Positions 35,886 to 46,126 of a stretch of 64,000 bases of DNA are shown here, piece by piece. The notes under the pieces are model-generated. The model was not told the origin of the DNA, ran no database searches, and saw only the letters and a program-made list of their open reading frames with translations. A program made the translations under genes and the position numbers. The stretch is from a bacterium HR40. Its GTDB lineage: Bacteria; Pseudomonadota; Alphaproteobacteria; Geminicoccales; Geminicoccaceae. How positions within the stretch are numbered: position 1 is the first letter of the stretch; every line of letters begins with the position of its first letter. The DNA is taken from positions 365,899 through 429,898 of the forward strand of contig BEIQ01000001.1 in the NCBI GenBank assembly GCA_002898275.1. Reading direction: 5' to 3'.

Positions 35886-36431
35886 TCAGTCCTCCTCGAC
35901 CTCGCTCTCGATCCGCTCGAGCAGCTCGCCGAGATCCGACGCCTGAGCGACCTGCGGCGTGCCGCCGGCTTGGACCGCTGCCTCGTCTCCGCTGCGGGCG
36001 ACGTTCACCTCGAGCTCGACTTCGACCTCCGGATGCAGCGCCACCCGCACCCGGTAGACGCCCAGCTGCTTGATGGGATGGTCGATGAGCACCTGCTGGC
36101 GGCTCAGGGTGATTCCCTCGGCGGTGAAGGCCTCGGCGATGTCGCGGGCGGTCACCGAGCCGTAGAGTTGTCCCGTCTCGCCCGCCTGGCGAATGATCAC
36201 GACGCTGCGACCGCGGATCTGTTCGGCGATCTTCTCGGCCTCGGATCGGCGCTCGATATTGGCAGCCTCGAGCTGTTTGCGGCGGGCCTCGAAGGCGGCG
36301 AGCGCCTCCTTGGTGGCATAGAGTGCCTTGCCCTTGGGGACGAGAAAGTTCCGGGCATAACCCGGTCGGACGTCGACGACGTCGCCCATTTGGCCGAGCT
36401 TGGGCACCCGTTCGAGCAGAATCACCTGCAT
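35886..36431 (-). CDS. rplI: 50S ribosomal protein L9
   Basis: A 181-residue L9: N-terminal domain [19 protein letters not shown] then [16 protein letters not shown], a long helix rich in charged residues, and a C-terminal domain with [10 protein letters not shown]. The tail after about residue 150 is acidic and longer than in E. coli L9 (149 residues), a common alphaproteobacterial feature. It is last in rpsF-rpsR-rplI. Confidence 0.97.
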   Translation of the reverse strand: MQVILLERVPKLGQMGDVVDVRPGYARNFLVPKGKALYATKEALAAFEARRKQLEAANIERRSEAEKIAEQIRGRSVVIIRQAGETGQLYGSVTARDIAEAFTAEGITLSRQQVLIDHPIKQLGVYRVRVALHPEVEVELEVNVARSGDEAAVQAGGTPQVAQASDLGELLERIESEVEED

Positions 36432-36558
36432 CCTGGACCTCCGTTCGGGCCATGTCGGCGTGGCGCGATCGGCGAACGGTCGAGCAGCCGGCTGCGACCA
36501 GATCGGCCCTCTCTCCCCACCGTTCGAGCCGTCGGCGACGCGCCCATGGCCAGACGCC

Positions 36559-36876
36559 TCAGCGACCCGTCGTGAACGGCAACAGCGCGAGGATGCGCGC
36601 GCGCTTGATGGCGCGCGCCAGCGCCCGCTGCTCCTTGGCGGTGACAGCCGTGATGCGCCGCGGCACGATCTTGCCGGTCTCCGAAATGAAACGCTGCAGC
36701 AGCTTGACGTCCTTGTAATCGATCTTCGGCGCATCCGGAGCGGCGAACGGGCTCGCCTTTTTGCGCCGGAAGAACGGCCGCCGGATCACCACCGTCGGCG
36801 GCTCCCCGGCCCGCTCGCGCGGCTCGCGGCCCTCGCGCGCCGGCCGCTCCTGCATCTGTGTGCTGTCTTCGGCCAT
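36559..36876 (-). CDS. rpsR: 30S ribosomal protein S18
   Basis: A 105-residue S18. The family core is [20 protein letters not shown] and [24 protein letters not shown] 36876 has GGGAG at a 9-nt spacing; a GTG two codons upstream is possible. The N-terminus (first ~45 residues, rich in Glu, Arg and Pro) is longer than in most S18. It lies 17 bp after rpsF and 127 bp before rplI. Confidence 0.96.
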   Translation of the reverse strand: MAEDSTQMQERPAREGREPRERAGEPPTVVIRRPFFRRKKASPFAAPDAPKIDYKDVKLLQRFISETGKIVPRRITAVTAKEQRALARAIKRARILALLPFTTGR

Positions 36877-36893
36877 CGTCACCGGCTCCCGTG

Positions 36894-37241
36894 TCAGCGC
36901 CTGCGCTCGTCACGCCCGCTGCGCGCCTGCATCACCGCGCTCGGGCCCTCCTCGAACCGCTCCACCTTGACGGTGAGGAAGCGCAGCACGTCCTCGTTGA
37001 TCCGCTCGAGACGCTCGAGCTCGTCGACCACCTTGGCGGGACCCTCGACCTCGAAGTGCACATAGTGCCCCTTGCGGTGCTTCTTGATCCGATAGGCAAG
37101 GGTCTTGAGGCCCCAGTACTCGACCTTGCCGATCTGGCCTCCGAGCTCGGCGACGGCGCGGCCGAGCTGCTCGGCGAGCCCCTGCGCCTGCTGCGGGGTG
37201 AGATCGGGTCTGGCGATGAATGTGTGCTCGTATCGTGGCAT
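36894..37241 (-). CDS. rpsF: 30S ribosomal protein S6
   Basis: A 115-residue S6 ([20 protein letters not shown], then [20 protein letters not shown] and [20 protein letters not shown]). First gene of the rpsF-rpsR-rplI operon. The frame is open far upstream but without similarity, so ATG 37241 is the start. S6 and S18 form a heterodimer on the small subunit platform. Confidence 0.97.
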   Translation of the reverse strand: MPRYEHTFIARPDLTPQQAQGLAEQLGRAVAELGGQIGKVEYWGLKTLAYRIKKHRKGHYVHFEVEGPAKVVDELERLERINEDVLRFLTVKVERFEEGPSAVMQARSGRDERRR

Positions 37242-37511
37242 CGAGCGCCTTCGTCCCTCCGGGTTCGCGCGCGAAGCGGACAAGAGATGCCGTTTCCGGC
37301 TCTCCGGTCCGCGAAGTCGCGCCTTGATGGAAGCCGGTTGCGGTCCGGCGTGTCGAAACGGTGGGCGGAATATACGGACGGCGCCGGCGCTGGCAAGGCC
37401 TAAAGGCACCGCGCCCGGTGACTGCGAAAGATGGTCGCGCGCAGGGCGCAGCCCTTTGCCCCTCCTGCCCTCCGCCCTAGATCCCGGACGACCGCGCGTC
37501 GAGGCCGACCC

Positions 37512-38141
37512 ATGCGGCGATCCGTTCTGGCGGTGCTCTGGCTCCTCGTCCTGATCGCCATCCTCGCGGCGCTCGGCTCTTGGTGGTTCCTCGCGCGCCC
37601 CTCGGGGGAGGGCGAACCCGCGGGTCGAGAGGAACGCGGCGAGGTGGGCGGGCCTTTCCAGCTGACCGACCACACTGGCCGGCGAGTGAGCGATGCCGAG
37701 TTCCGCGGCCGTTGGCTCCTCCTCTTCTTCGGCTACACCTCCTGTCCCGACGTCTGCCCGACTGCGCTTGGCACGGCAGCGGTGGCGATGGAGGAACTCG
37801 GACCTCTCGCCGAGCGCCTGCAGCCGATGTTCGTCACCCTCGATCCCGAGCGCGATACGCCTGACGTCCTCGCTGCCTATGTCGCCCAGTTCCATCCAGC
37901 CATCCTCGGCCTCACCGGCACGCCCGACGAAATCGCCTCCGTAGCCAAGGCCTATCGCGTCTTCTACCGCAAGGCGGTGCCGGAAGGGGGGAAGGAGTCC
38001 GACTATCTGCTCGATCATTCCGCCTACCTCTATCTCGTGGACCCCGAGGGCAAGTTCGTGCGCGTTTTCACCCATACTCAGAGCGCCGAGGATATCGCCC
38101 AGGCGATCCGCGCGGCGATGGGCGAAGCGACCTCGGGGTAA
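37512..38141 (+). CDS. SCO1/SenC family copper-binding thioredoxin-like protein
   Basis: A 209-residue membrane-anchored protein: one N-terminal TM helix (VLAVLWLLVLIAILAALGSW), then a thioredoxin fold. Copper-ligand cysteines are in GYTSCPDVCPTALG and the distal His in LLDHSAYLYLVDPEG. SCO proteins deliver copper to the CuA centre of cytochrome oxidase or to other cuproenzymes, facing the periplasm. It lies 7 bp upstream of a small secreted protein and near a PCuAC chaperone, making a copper-handling set. Confidence 0.93.
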   Translation: MRRSVLAVLWLLVLIAILAALGSWWFLARPSGEGEPAGREERGEVGGPFQLTDHTGRRVSDAEFRGRWLLLFFGYTSCPDVCPTALGTAAVAMEELGPLAERLQPMFVTLDPERDTPDVLAAYVAQFHPAILGLTGTPDEIASVAKAYRVFYRKAVPEGGKESDYLLDHSAYLYLVDPEGKFVRVFTHTQSAEDIAQAIRAAMGEATSG

Positions 38142-38148
38142 GGGCGGG

Positions 38149-38574
38149 ATGAGAGAACGGTGGCGAGGGCAGGCGGCGGCTCTCCGCACTTGCCTGGTCC
38201 TCGTCCATTGGCTCGCTCTGCTGCTCCTCCAGGCTCCGCTCGCACCGGTGGCGGCTGCGCGGCACGGCGGCGACCGTGCAGTCCCGACGTGCACGGCGAC
38301 GGGCATCCTCTCGGTCGATCCGGGAGCCCGCGCCCCCGGTCCGGATTCCCCGTCGCGCGAGGATTGCTGCCTGTTCCACCATCGAGCGCCGGGACTGCCC
38401 CATCCCCACGCCCTGCCGCCACTCTTTCCGGGGCCGGCAGCACGCCCGCGGTCGCGGCGATCGGTGGCCGGCCGATCACGGGAAGCACGAGGAACGACCC
38501 GCACTCGTGCACCTCCGCCCTCTCCCGCGTTGGCTGTCGCGACAGAAGGGGAGGTCCGCACCTCCCGGCGGTGA
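38149..38574 (+). CDS. Small exported protein, possibly DUF2946-like
   Basis: A 141-residue protein with a hydrophobic N-terminal segment (LRTCLVLVHWLALLLLQAPLAPVAAA), then a short region with Cys/His residues (TCTATG and DCCLFHHRAPGLPHPHAL) reminiscent of the small DUF2946 proteins found in copper clusters. The C-terminal third is Arg/Pro-rich and weakly conserved in appearance. It sits 7 bp after the SCO gene and 24 bp before the PCuAC gene, supporting a role in metal handling. Family assignment is tentative. Confidence 0.55.
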   Translation: MRERWRGQAAALRTCLVLVHWLALLLLQAPLAPVAAARHGGDRAVPTCTATGILSVDPGARAPGPDSPSREDCCLFHHRAPGLPHPHALPPLFPGPAARPRSRRSVAGRSREARGTTRTRAPPPSPALAVATEGEVRTSRR

Positions 38575-38598
38575 GAGGTCTTTTCACGGAGACGGGTC

Positions 38599-39135
38599 AT
38601 GACCATCCGCACCACCCGCAGGTTCGTGCTGCTCTCGGCCGCGCTCGGCACAATCGCCACCCTCGCCGCTGGCAAGGCCATGCGAGCTGTCCGCGCCGGC
38701 GACAGTCTGCGCATCGATCGTCCGTGGGCACGGGCTGCGATCGCCGGCGGGAACAGCGCCGTCTACATGCAGATCGTCAACGACGGCTCCCATCCCGATC
38801 GGCTGATCGGGGTCGAAACCGAGCTTGCCGCCCGCGCCGAGTTGCACCGGATGGCGGTGGAGGGCGGAGCGATGCGGATGCAGCCAGTCCCGGCGGTCGA
38901 GATCCCTGCAGGCGGCCGGATCGCGCTCGCTCCCGGCGGTCTCCATGTGATGCTCCTCCACCTCCGCCGGCCGCTGCGCGAGGGCGAGACGTTGCCCTTG
39001 CTGCTGCGCTTCGCGCACGCCGGCGAGAAGCGGCTCGCGGTGCCCGTGCGAGCGGCGGGCGCTGTCGACGACGGGCAGGAGCAGGTGGGGCGAGAAGGGG
39101 GCAAGCATCGAGGCCACAGCGCCGGCCACGACTGA
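38599..39135 (+). CDS. PCu(A)C periplasmic copper chaperone
   Basis: A 178-residue exported protein. An N-terminal signal (RRFVLLSAALGTIATLAAG) precedes the PCuAC domain. The Cu(I) site H-M-x10-M-x21-H-x-M is recognisable in AELHRMAVEGGAMRM followed by APGGLHVMLL. The C-terminal tail is His/Gly-rich (GGKHRGHSAGHD), possibly an extra copper site. PCuAC works with SCO proteins to load the CuA centre. A strong operon link with the SCO gene upstream. Confidence 0.9.
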   Translation: MTIRTTRRFVLLSAALGTIATLAAGKAMRAVRAGDSLRIDRPWARAAIAGGNSAVYMQIVNDGSHPDRLIGVETELAARAELHRMAVEGGAMRMQPVPAVEIPAGGRIALAPGGLHVMLLHLRRPLREGETLPLLLRFAHAGEKRLAVPVRAAGAVDDGQEQVGREGGKHRGHSAGHD

Positions 39136-39738
39136 GGCCAGGACGGCGATAGGCGCTGCGCCGCAGGCCTGCCCTCGCAGGTCGCGATCCGGCAAAGCCC
39201 GAGGCTCGCAGGGGCGCGCGCGAAATGCCGTGCGAATGTCGGTGCGGCAGGCGGTCGGGGCTGCCGGTCGCGAATACCGCCGAACGCACGGCAGTGGGCG
39301 CACTTCCGGTCCTTCGCCTGTCGGCCGGCACCGACCAAGCCTGCACCCCGCCCCGATCGGACCAAGGCGGCGTCGTCCGACGTCGCGTGGCCCAGGCGGT
39401 AATCCCGGCGCCGCACGCGAACCGGGTTCCTGGAACTGGTGGTGGCGGCGCGAGGCCAGGAACGATGGCCGAAGTGAGAGCGCTCTTTTCGCTCGTCGCC
39501 GCGTCCGGAAAGGACACCCAGGACCTACCTCGGGGAGATACCGCGGGAGCGCTCGCTGGACGACTCGGGGAAGGCTCGCGACGGAGGGATGTCCTGCCAA
39601 CTCCAGGAGGGATCGCACAGCTCGGAGGGGCATGCGGCACCGCGGACCGCTCGCATTCCCGTCCCGATGCGCATTCGCGGCGCGGTCAGGCGAGCGATGT
39701 CCCCTCGACCGACCGGCTGCCGCGCCGTGCGCTACCGA
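39136..39738. other. Gene-free 603-bp region
   Basis: Several open frames cross this region on both strands, but none has a plausible start with Shine-Dalgarno, a recognisable domain or neighbour-like codon bias. It lies between the end of the copper set and the 3' end of the RHH-PAS gene (the two are convergent), so it may hold terminators or decayed coding sequence. No tRNA or repeat was recognised. Confidence 0.4.
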
Positions 39739-40338
39739 TCAGTTGCGCCCGGCCAGGGTCTCGAACATGACGACGAAACCGCGATGCTCGCCTTCGCCGC
39801 CGATCGCCACCGCTATGGCTTGGGAGGTGCGGACCTTGCCGGGGGACACGTAGGTGGCGTTGAACACCCCGCGCTGCAGCCGTCCCTGCTGCAAGTTGGT
39901 CCACATCTCCCGCATCCCGGCGCCGCGCAGGATCATGATGTTGTCGAGCCGATGGCCGACCGTCGCCTTGGGATCGAGGTTGAGCCACTGCGCGAAGGCG
40001 CGGTTGAGCTGACGGATCGCCCGCTCGGCGTCGAGCACGAGAGCGGGCAGTGGGCAGGCCTCGAGCACGCGCGCGAGATCGGGGGCATTGCCGGTGAGTG
40101 CGAGCTTTTCGAGCTCCTCTTTGAGGGTTTCGGCGCGCGTGCGGGCGTGGACGAGACAATAGGTGCGCAAGAGCGAGGCGAGATTGCTGTGGCCGACACG
40201 GGTGCGTGCGACCTCGTTCACCACGCCCGCGAGGCGCACGCCGCGTTCGTCGGCGATCCGCCGCAGGTAGTCCCAAAACTCCGGCTCGAGCTTGATCGAC
40301 GTCCGGATGTCGCCGACGCGCATGGTCTTGCGGATCAT
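39739..40338 (-). CDS. Ribbon-helix-helix/PAS domain regulator
   Basis: A 199-residue protein. The N-terminus (about 8-70) is a ribbon-helix-helix-like DNA-binding region (VGDIRTSIKLEPEFWDYLRR, with IADERGVRLAGVVNEVART). Residues ~85-195 are a PAS domain (PALVLDAERAIRQLNRAFAQ to GGEGEHRGFVVMFETLAG). It could sense a small ligand and control a nearby promoter. It is divergent from the RTX gene (166 bp apart), the obvious target candidate. No signal peptide or membrane segment. Confidence 0.82.
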   Translation of the reverse strand: MIRKTMRVGDIRTSIKLEPEFWDYLRRIADERGVRLAGVVNEVARTRVGHSNLASLLRTYCLVHARTRAETLKEELEKLALTGNAPDLARVLEACPLPALVLDAERAIRQLNRAFAQWLNLDPKATVGHRLDNIMILRGAGMREMWTNLQQGRLQRGVFNATYVSPGKVRTSQAIAVAIGGEGEHRGFVVMFETLAGRN

Positions 40339-40445
40339 GGCGCGGCTCCCGCGATGGGAGTGTGGCTTCGATGTACCATGATGCCAGCCTCACGGCAGTT
40401 TCCGGTTGAGCGGGAGGAATGCACGCGATAGGTTTCGATCCGGTA

Positions 40446-40483
40446 AAAAAACGGTAACCCAAAGGTTAAAGGCGCCGTTTTTT
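40446..40483 (+). terminator. Terminator-like hairpin in RTX leader
   Basis: AAAAAACGG (40446-40454) pairs with CCGTTTTTT (40475-40483), and inside it TAACC pairs with GGTTA around a CAAA loop, with a 6-nt bulge. A-tract and T-tract make it a bidirectional terminator by form. It ends 20 bp before the RTX start with no plus-strand gene for 1.3 kb upstream, so it may act as an attenuator. Confidence 0.55.
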
Positions 40484-40503
40484 CGTCGCTACGGAGAGTG
40501 GAA

Positions 40504-42858
40504 ATGCCGGAGCTCGCCCTCGCCGGGTCGCTGCAGACGAGCGCCGCCGATGCCCGCGTCCTGCTGGCCCAGGCCCAGTCCGGGGCCCCGGCGGAAGGCC
40601 GCAGCGCCGAGGTGGGAACGGCTAGCAGCGGGTCCGGGTCGCCTGCTGGACAGGGGGCTCCTGCGCCCCAGCCGGTGGCAGCCCCGCAGCCGACCGCCGC
40701 ACCTCTCGCCCTCCATCTCGAGCCGCCGTCGGCGGGCGAGACACGCATTGTGCCCGTGCCGGCCGGAGCGGCGGTGGTGCTCACGGATCGGGCCTTCGAT
40801 CCGGATGTCGCACGATATGTGGTGGACGGCGACGATCTCGTGATCAGCCTCGGCAATGGCGCCATCCTCCGGCTCGACGGCTTTTTCGCCCATGCCGAGT
40901 TGCCGCCCTCGCTCTCGGTCTTGGGCGGTCCGGCACAGCCGGCCACTCAGCTCCTCGCTGGCGCCGAACAGCTGCCGCAGGTCGAGCCCGCCGCTGGTCC
41001 CGCCGCCGCGGCGCCGGCACACGGCGGTGGCGCCGGCTTTTCGCCGTTCGATGTCGGCGACATCGGCGAGGGTCTCCCGCCCACTGGCCCGCTCGCGCCC
41101 ACCGCCCTCGCCTTCGGCGCCGAGTTCCCGTCGCCGTTGCCAGGCGGTCTGGCTGGCGGCGGTGCCGGTCCGCAGCCCAGCGAACCGCCGGTGATCACGG
41201 TCGTGGGGTCGATCTCCGGCACTCTGGCCGAGCGAAGCCTCGGTTTCCAGCCCCATTCCTCGCGGGAGCTGCCGGCGCTGCGCGAGGGGCGCGAGGTCGC
41301 ACCCAATGGTGTCGATCCGCGCAATCTGCGCCTCGATGCGGCACGCGAAGTGACGGTGATCTTCGATGAGGAGGGGGCGAGTTTCCACAATTCCCTCGGT
41401 TTCTTCGTCGTGCGCGGGGATGGCACCCTCGACCGGGTGCGGATGGTGTTTCCCGACGTCAACGGCAGCCAGTTCGACCCTGCTTTTCCGAGCGAGCGCG
41501 ATGGCAGGGGACCGCTCGTCGAGGATGTGAGTTCGGTGTCCCTCGGCGTGCTCCCGGCCGGGACACGGTTCGGCTTCTTCTTGCTGCCGAACGGCTTCAA
41601 CCGCAATCCCGGTCTCGAGCGGCTGCTCGCCGAGGGGCATTTCGAACTGCGGGATGCGCGCACGGGGAGCCGCCTCGATGTCGACGATCCGACGAGTGTG
41701 CCGCAACTCGTGCACGTCGCCGAGGACGGCACCGTGACAGTATTGCGGGGCTCGCCCTTCCTCACGGTCGATCCCACTCCCGGCACGCCGGCCGAGAACC
41801 CACTGCATCCGGACCGTGCCGGCAAGACGGTCTCGGGCTGGAACGGGACCGAAGGGGAGTACGTGATCGGCTTCGAGGATCTGCGCCGCGTCCATTCGGA
41901 CCAGGACTTCAATGACGTCGTGTTCCGGGTGCATTACGGCCCGGTGCGCGAGCGTTTCGTGTTCTGGGAGAGCGCGCTTGGCGACGGCTTCGGGGTGCGG
42001 ATCGTCGATCCCGACAGCACGCATCTCTCGGAGGCGCGAGTGTTCTTCGCCGCAGGGCAACAACCGGGCGATCGGCTGTTGCCGGTGGGCCTTGTCGACG
42101 CCGACGGCGATGGCCGCATCGATGGCACCAACATCGCCATGACGGTCAATCCCGACGGCAGTCTGAGCTTCTCCGGCCGCGACACCCTCGCGAACTACGA
42201 GGGCGTGCTCAATCGGCTGATCTTTGACACCACGAGCACCGTCGTGGGTGAACGGCAGATCAGCTTCCAGGTGACCGACGGCGAGGGGAACTCGTCGGTC
42301 GTCGCCTCGACCCGCGTGACGCTGTCCGACAATCTCCTCCTCGGCAGCAACAGCGGCGACACCCTCCTCGCCGGCTCCGGTGTCGCTGCCCTTTCCGGCC
42401 GCAAGGGCAACGACACGCTGATCGGCAACGATCTCGACAATTTCCTCGACGGCGGCGACGGTGACGACCTGCTGCTCGGCGGCGCCGGCGACGATGTGCT
42501 GAACGGCGGTCCGGGCAATGACCGGCTGCGCGGCGGCGAGGGCGCGGACACCTTCATGGTCACGGCCTTGGGCGACGGTCGCGACCTCATCCTCGATTTC
42601 AACCGCAACGAGGGGGATCGCATCGACCTCGATCGGCTGCTCGCGGGCAGCGGCTGGGGCGGCCCAGGCGCTCCCGGTGCCAGCGATTTCGTGCAGGTCA
42701 GTCGGATCGACCGCGACGGCGATGGGATCCAAGACGATCTGCGCGTGAGTGTGGATCTCGACGGCGGTGGCAGCCTGCACGTCTTCCATCCGGTCTTCGT
42801 CCTCAACGATCCGTTGGGGATCGGCAGCGGTCCGCTCACCATTTCCGATCTCGCCTGA
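40504..42858 (+). CDS. RTX/DUF4114 calcium-binding secreted protein
   Basis: A 784-residue protein without a Sec signal, as expected for type I secretion. The N-terminal ~200 residues are Ala/Pro/Gly-rich with a conserved-looking segment near 100-125 (DGDDLVISLGNGAILRLDGF). DUF4114 ends near 480 with FEDLRRVHSDQDFNDVVFRV. A cadherin-like strand region (QISFQVTDGEGNSS) precedes about five RTX nonapeptides (GRKGNDTLIGNDLDNFL, then GGAGDDVLNGGPGNDRLRG). The C-terminal ~100 residues probably carry the secretion signal. ATG 40504 has GGAG at a 7-nt spacing; GTG 40498 is possible. Likely a surface or biofilm protein. No ABC transporter or membrane fusion gene is nearby. Confidence 0.88.
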   Translation: MPELALAGSLQTSAADARVLLAQAQSGAPAEGRSAEVGTASSGSGSPAGQGAPAPQPVAAPQPTAAPLALHLEPPSAGETRIVPVPAGAAVVLTDRAFDPDVARYVVDGDDLVISLGNGAILRLDGFFAHAELPPSLSVLGGPAQPATQLLAGAEQLPQVEPAAGPAAAAPAHGGGAGFSPFDVGDIGEGLPPTGPLAPTALAFGAEFPSPLPGGLAGGGAGPQPSEPPVITVVGSISGTLAERSLGFQPHSSRELPALREGREVAPNGVDPRNLRLDAAREVTVIFDEEGASFHNSLGFFVVRGDGTLDRVRMVFPDVNGSQFDPAFPSERDGRGPLVEDVSSVSLGVLPAGTRFGFFLLPNGFNRNPGLERLLAEGHFELRDARTGSRLDVDDPTSVPQLVHVAEDGTVTVLRGSPFLTVDPTPGTPAENPLHPDRAGKTVSGWNGTEGEYVIGFEDLRRVHSDQDFNDVVFRVHYGPVRERFVFWESALGDGFGVRIVDPDSTHLSEARVFFAAGQQPGDRLLPVGLVDADGDGRIDGTNIAMTVNPDGSLSFSGRDTLANYEGVLNRLIFDTTSTVVGERQISFQVTDGEGNSSVVASTRVTLSDNLLLGSNSGDTLLAGSGVAALSGRKGNDTLIGNDLDNFLDGGDGDDLLLGGAGDDVLNGGPGNDRLRGGEGADTFMVTALGDGRDLILDFNRNEGDRIDLDRLLAGSGWGGPGAPGASDFVQVSRIDRDGDGIQDDLRVSVDLDGGGSLHVFHPVFVLNDPLGIGSGPLTISDLA

Positions 42859-43965
<1,107 letters not shown>

Positions 43966-43978
43966 CGGGTCTTCGGCC

Positions 43979-45148
43979 ATGAACATTCACGAATATCAGG
44001 CGAAGGAATTGCTTCGCCGCTACGGCGTACCGGTACCGCCTGGCCGCGTCGCCTACACGCCGGAGGAGGCGGAGGAGGCAGCGCGCGAGCTCGGCGGGGA
44101 GCTATGGGTCGTCAAGGCGCAAATCCATGCCGGCGGCCGTGGGAAGGCTGGCGGGATCAGGCTCGCGCGATCGGTGGAGGAAGTGCGTCAGGCGGCGTCC
44201 GATCTCCTCGGTCGCACCCTCGTCACCCACCAGACCGGGCCGGCCGGTCGTCTCGTCAAGCGGGTCTACGTCGAACAGGGCTGTGCGATCGCGCGCGAGC
44301 TCTATCTGGCGGCTCTGGTCGATCGGCAGACGGCGCGCGTGACCCTGGTCGCCTCGACGGAGGGTGGGGTCGAGATCGAGGAAGTGGCGGTGCGCTCGCC
44401 CGAGAAGATCCTCAAGGTGGCGATCGACCCGGTCACCGGCTTCATGCCGCACTACGGGCGGGAGCTGGGCTTCGGACTCGGGCTCTCGGCGCAGGAGGTG
44501 CGCCGGGCCGTCGGCTTGATGAAAGGGATCTATGACTGTCTCGTCGACAAGGACGCAAGCCTGGTCGAGATCAATCCCTTGGTCGTGACCCGCGATGGCG
44601 AGTTCCTCGCTCTCGATGCCAAGATGAATTTCGACGCCAACGGCCTGTTCCGCCATCCCGACATCGTCGAGCTGCGCGACCTCGACGAGGAGGATCCGAT
44701 GGAGGTCGAGGCGAGCCGCCACGAACTCAACTATGTGAAGCTCGACGGCAATATCGGCTGCATGGTCAATGGCGCCGGGCTCGCCATGGCGACCATGGAC
44801 ATCATCAAGCTCTATGGCGGCGAGCCGGCGAACTTCCTCGATGTGGGTGGCGGTGCCAGCAAGGAACGGGTGGCGGCGGCCTTCCGACTGTTGCTGGCGG
44901 ATCCCAAGGTGGAGGGCGTGCTCGTCAACATCTTCGGGGGCATCATGCGCTGCGACGTCATCGCGGAGGGCATTGTCGCGGCGGCACGGGAGGTCAACAT
45001 CGACCTCCCGCTGGTCGTCCGACTCGAAGGCACCAATGTCGAACTCGGGCGCCGGATCCTGCAGGAATCCGGACTGCCGATCGTGCCCGCCACCGACCTC
45101 GCCGATGCCGCCCAAAAGATCGTCGCCGCTGTGCGGGGAGCCTGCTGA
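43979..45148 (+). CDS. sucC: Succinyl-CoA ligase beta subunit
   Basis: A 389-residue ATP-grasp subunit ([20 protein letters not shown], nucleotide loop [34 protein letters not shown] and the [16 protein letters not shown] ligase segment). It binds nucleotide and succinate in the ADP- or GDP-forming TCA step. It starts 13 bp after mdh, and its stop overlaps the sucD ATG by 1 bp (TGATG). Confidence 0.97.
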   Translation: MNIHEYQAKELLRRYGVPVPPGRVAYTPEEAEEAARELGGELWVVKAQIHAGGRGKAGGIRLARSVEEVRQAASDLLGRTLVTHQTGPAGRLVKRVYVEQGCAIARELYLAALVDRQTARVTLVASTEGGVEIEEVAVRSPEKILKVAIDPVTGFMPHYGRELGFGLGLSAQEVRRAVGLMKGIYDCLVDKDASLVEINPLVVTRDGEFLALDAKMNFDANGLFRHPDIVELRDLDEEDPMEVEASRHELNYVKLDGNIGCMVNGAGLAMATMDIIKLYGGEPANFLDVGGGASKERVAAAFRLLLADPKVEGVLVNIFGGIMRCDVIAEGIVAAAREVNIDLPLVVRLEGTNVELGRRILQESGLPIVPATDLADAAQKIVAAVRGAC

Positions 45149-46035
45149 TGGCGATTCTCGTCGACCGCAATACCCGCGTCATCTGCCAGGGGTTCACCGG
45201 TGCCCAAGGCACGTTCCATTCCGAGCAGGCGATCGCCTATGGCACGCGCATGGTGGGCGGGGTCACGCCCGGCAAAGGCGGCACCACCCATCTCGGGCTT
45301 CCGGTCTTCGATACGGTCAAGCAAGCGGTGCGCGAGACGGGAGCGGATGCCACCGTCATCTACGTGCCCGCACCGTTTGCCGCCGACGCCATTCTCGAGG
45401 CGATCGAGGCGGAAGTCCCGCTCGTCGTCTGCATCACCGAGGGCATCCCGGTGATGGACATGGTGCGGGTCAAGAGGGCGTTGCAGGGCTCCAAGAGCCG
45501 GCTCATCGGCCCCAACTGCCCAGGCATCATCACCCCGGGCCAGTGCAAGATCGGCATCATGCCGGGCCACATTCACATGCCCGGCCGCATCGGCATCGTC
45601 TCCCGCTCCGGCACCCTCACCTATGAGGCGGTGGCGCAGACCACCGCCCTCGGTCTCGGCCAATCGACCTGCGTCGGCATCGGCGGCGATCCGGTGAAAG
45701 GGATGGAGTTCGTCGATGTGCTCCGGCTCTTCCTCGAGGATCCGGAGACCGAGGGCATCATCCTGATCGGCGAGATCGGCGGCACTGCCGAAGAGGAGGC
45801 GGCGGCGTTCCTCGCCCAAGCCCCCGTCCACAAGCCGGTGGCGGGCTTCGTCGCCGGCCGCACAGCTCCGCCCGGCCGACGCATGGGCCATGCCGGTGCC
45901 ATCATCGCGGGCGGCCGCGGTGCGGCCGAAGACAAGATTCGGGCCATGCGCGAAGCGGGCATCGTGGTGGCCGAGAACCCCGCGCACATGGGCCTCGCCA
46001 TGCTGGAGGCGCTGAGGCGGGCCGGAAGGGCCTGA
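45148..46035 (+). CDS. sucD: Succinyl-CoA ligase alpha subunit
   Basis: A 295-residue subunit with a CoA-binding Rossmann start ([19 protein letters not shown]), [14 protein letters not shown] and the phospho-His region [14 protein letters not shown]. It works with SucC. A 91-bp gap follows before sucA, containing TTAAC and GCATAAGG elements that could be a secondary promoter. Confidence 0.97.
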   Translation: MAILVDRNTRVICQGFTGAQGTFHSEQAIAYGTRMVGGVTPGKGGTTHLGLPVFDTVKQAVRETGADATVIYVPAPFAADAILEAIEAEVPLVVCITEGIPVMDMVRVKRALQGSKSRLIGPNCPGIITPGQCKIGIMPGHIHMPGRIGIVSRSGTLTYEAVAQTTALGLGQSTCVGIGGDPVKGMEFVDVLRLFLEDPETEGIILIGEIGGTAEEEAAAFLAQAPVHKPVAGFVAGRTAPPGRRMGHAGAIIAGGRGAAEDKIRAMREAGIVVAENPAHMGLAMLEALRRAGRA

Positions 46036-46126
46036 ACCCGCGATGGACAGATGGAGGGAAGCCGTTAACTCTGCATAAGGGCTAAGAGGTCACAATCCGC
46101 GCCGCTCGCCCCGGAGGTGGTGCCCG

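Noticed and set aside
40454-40469. Possible CtrA box in the RTX leader
   Set aside because: Spacing and half-sites (GTAA-N8-TTAA) do not match TTAA-N7-TTAAC.
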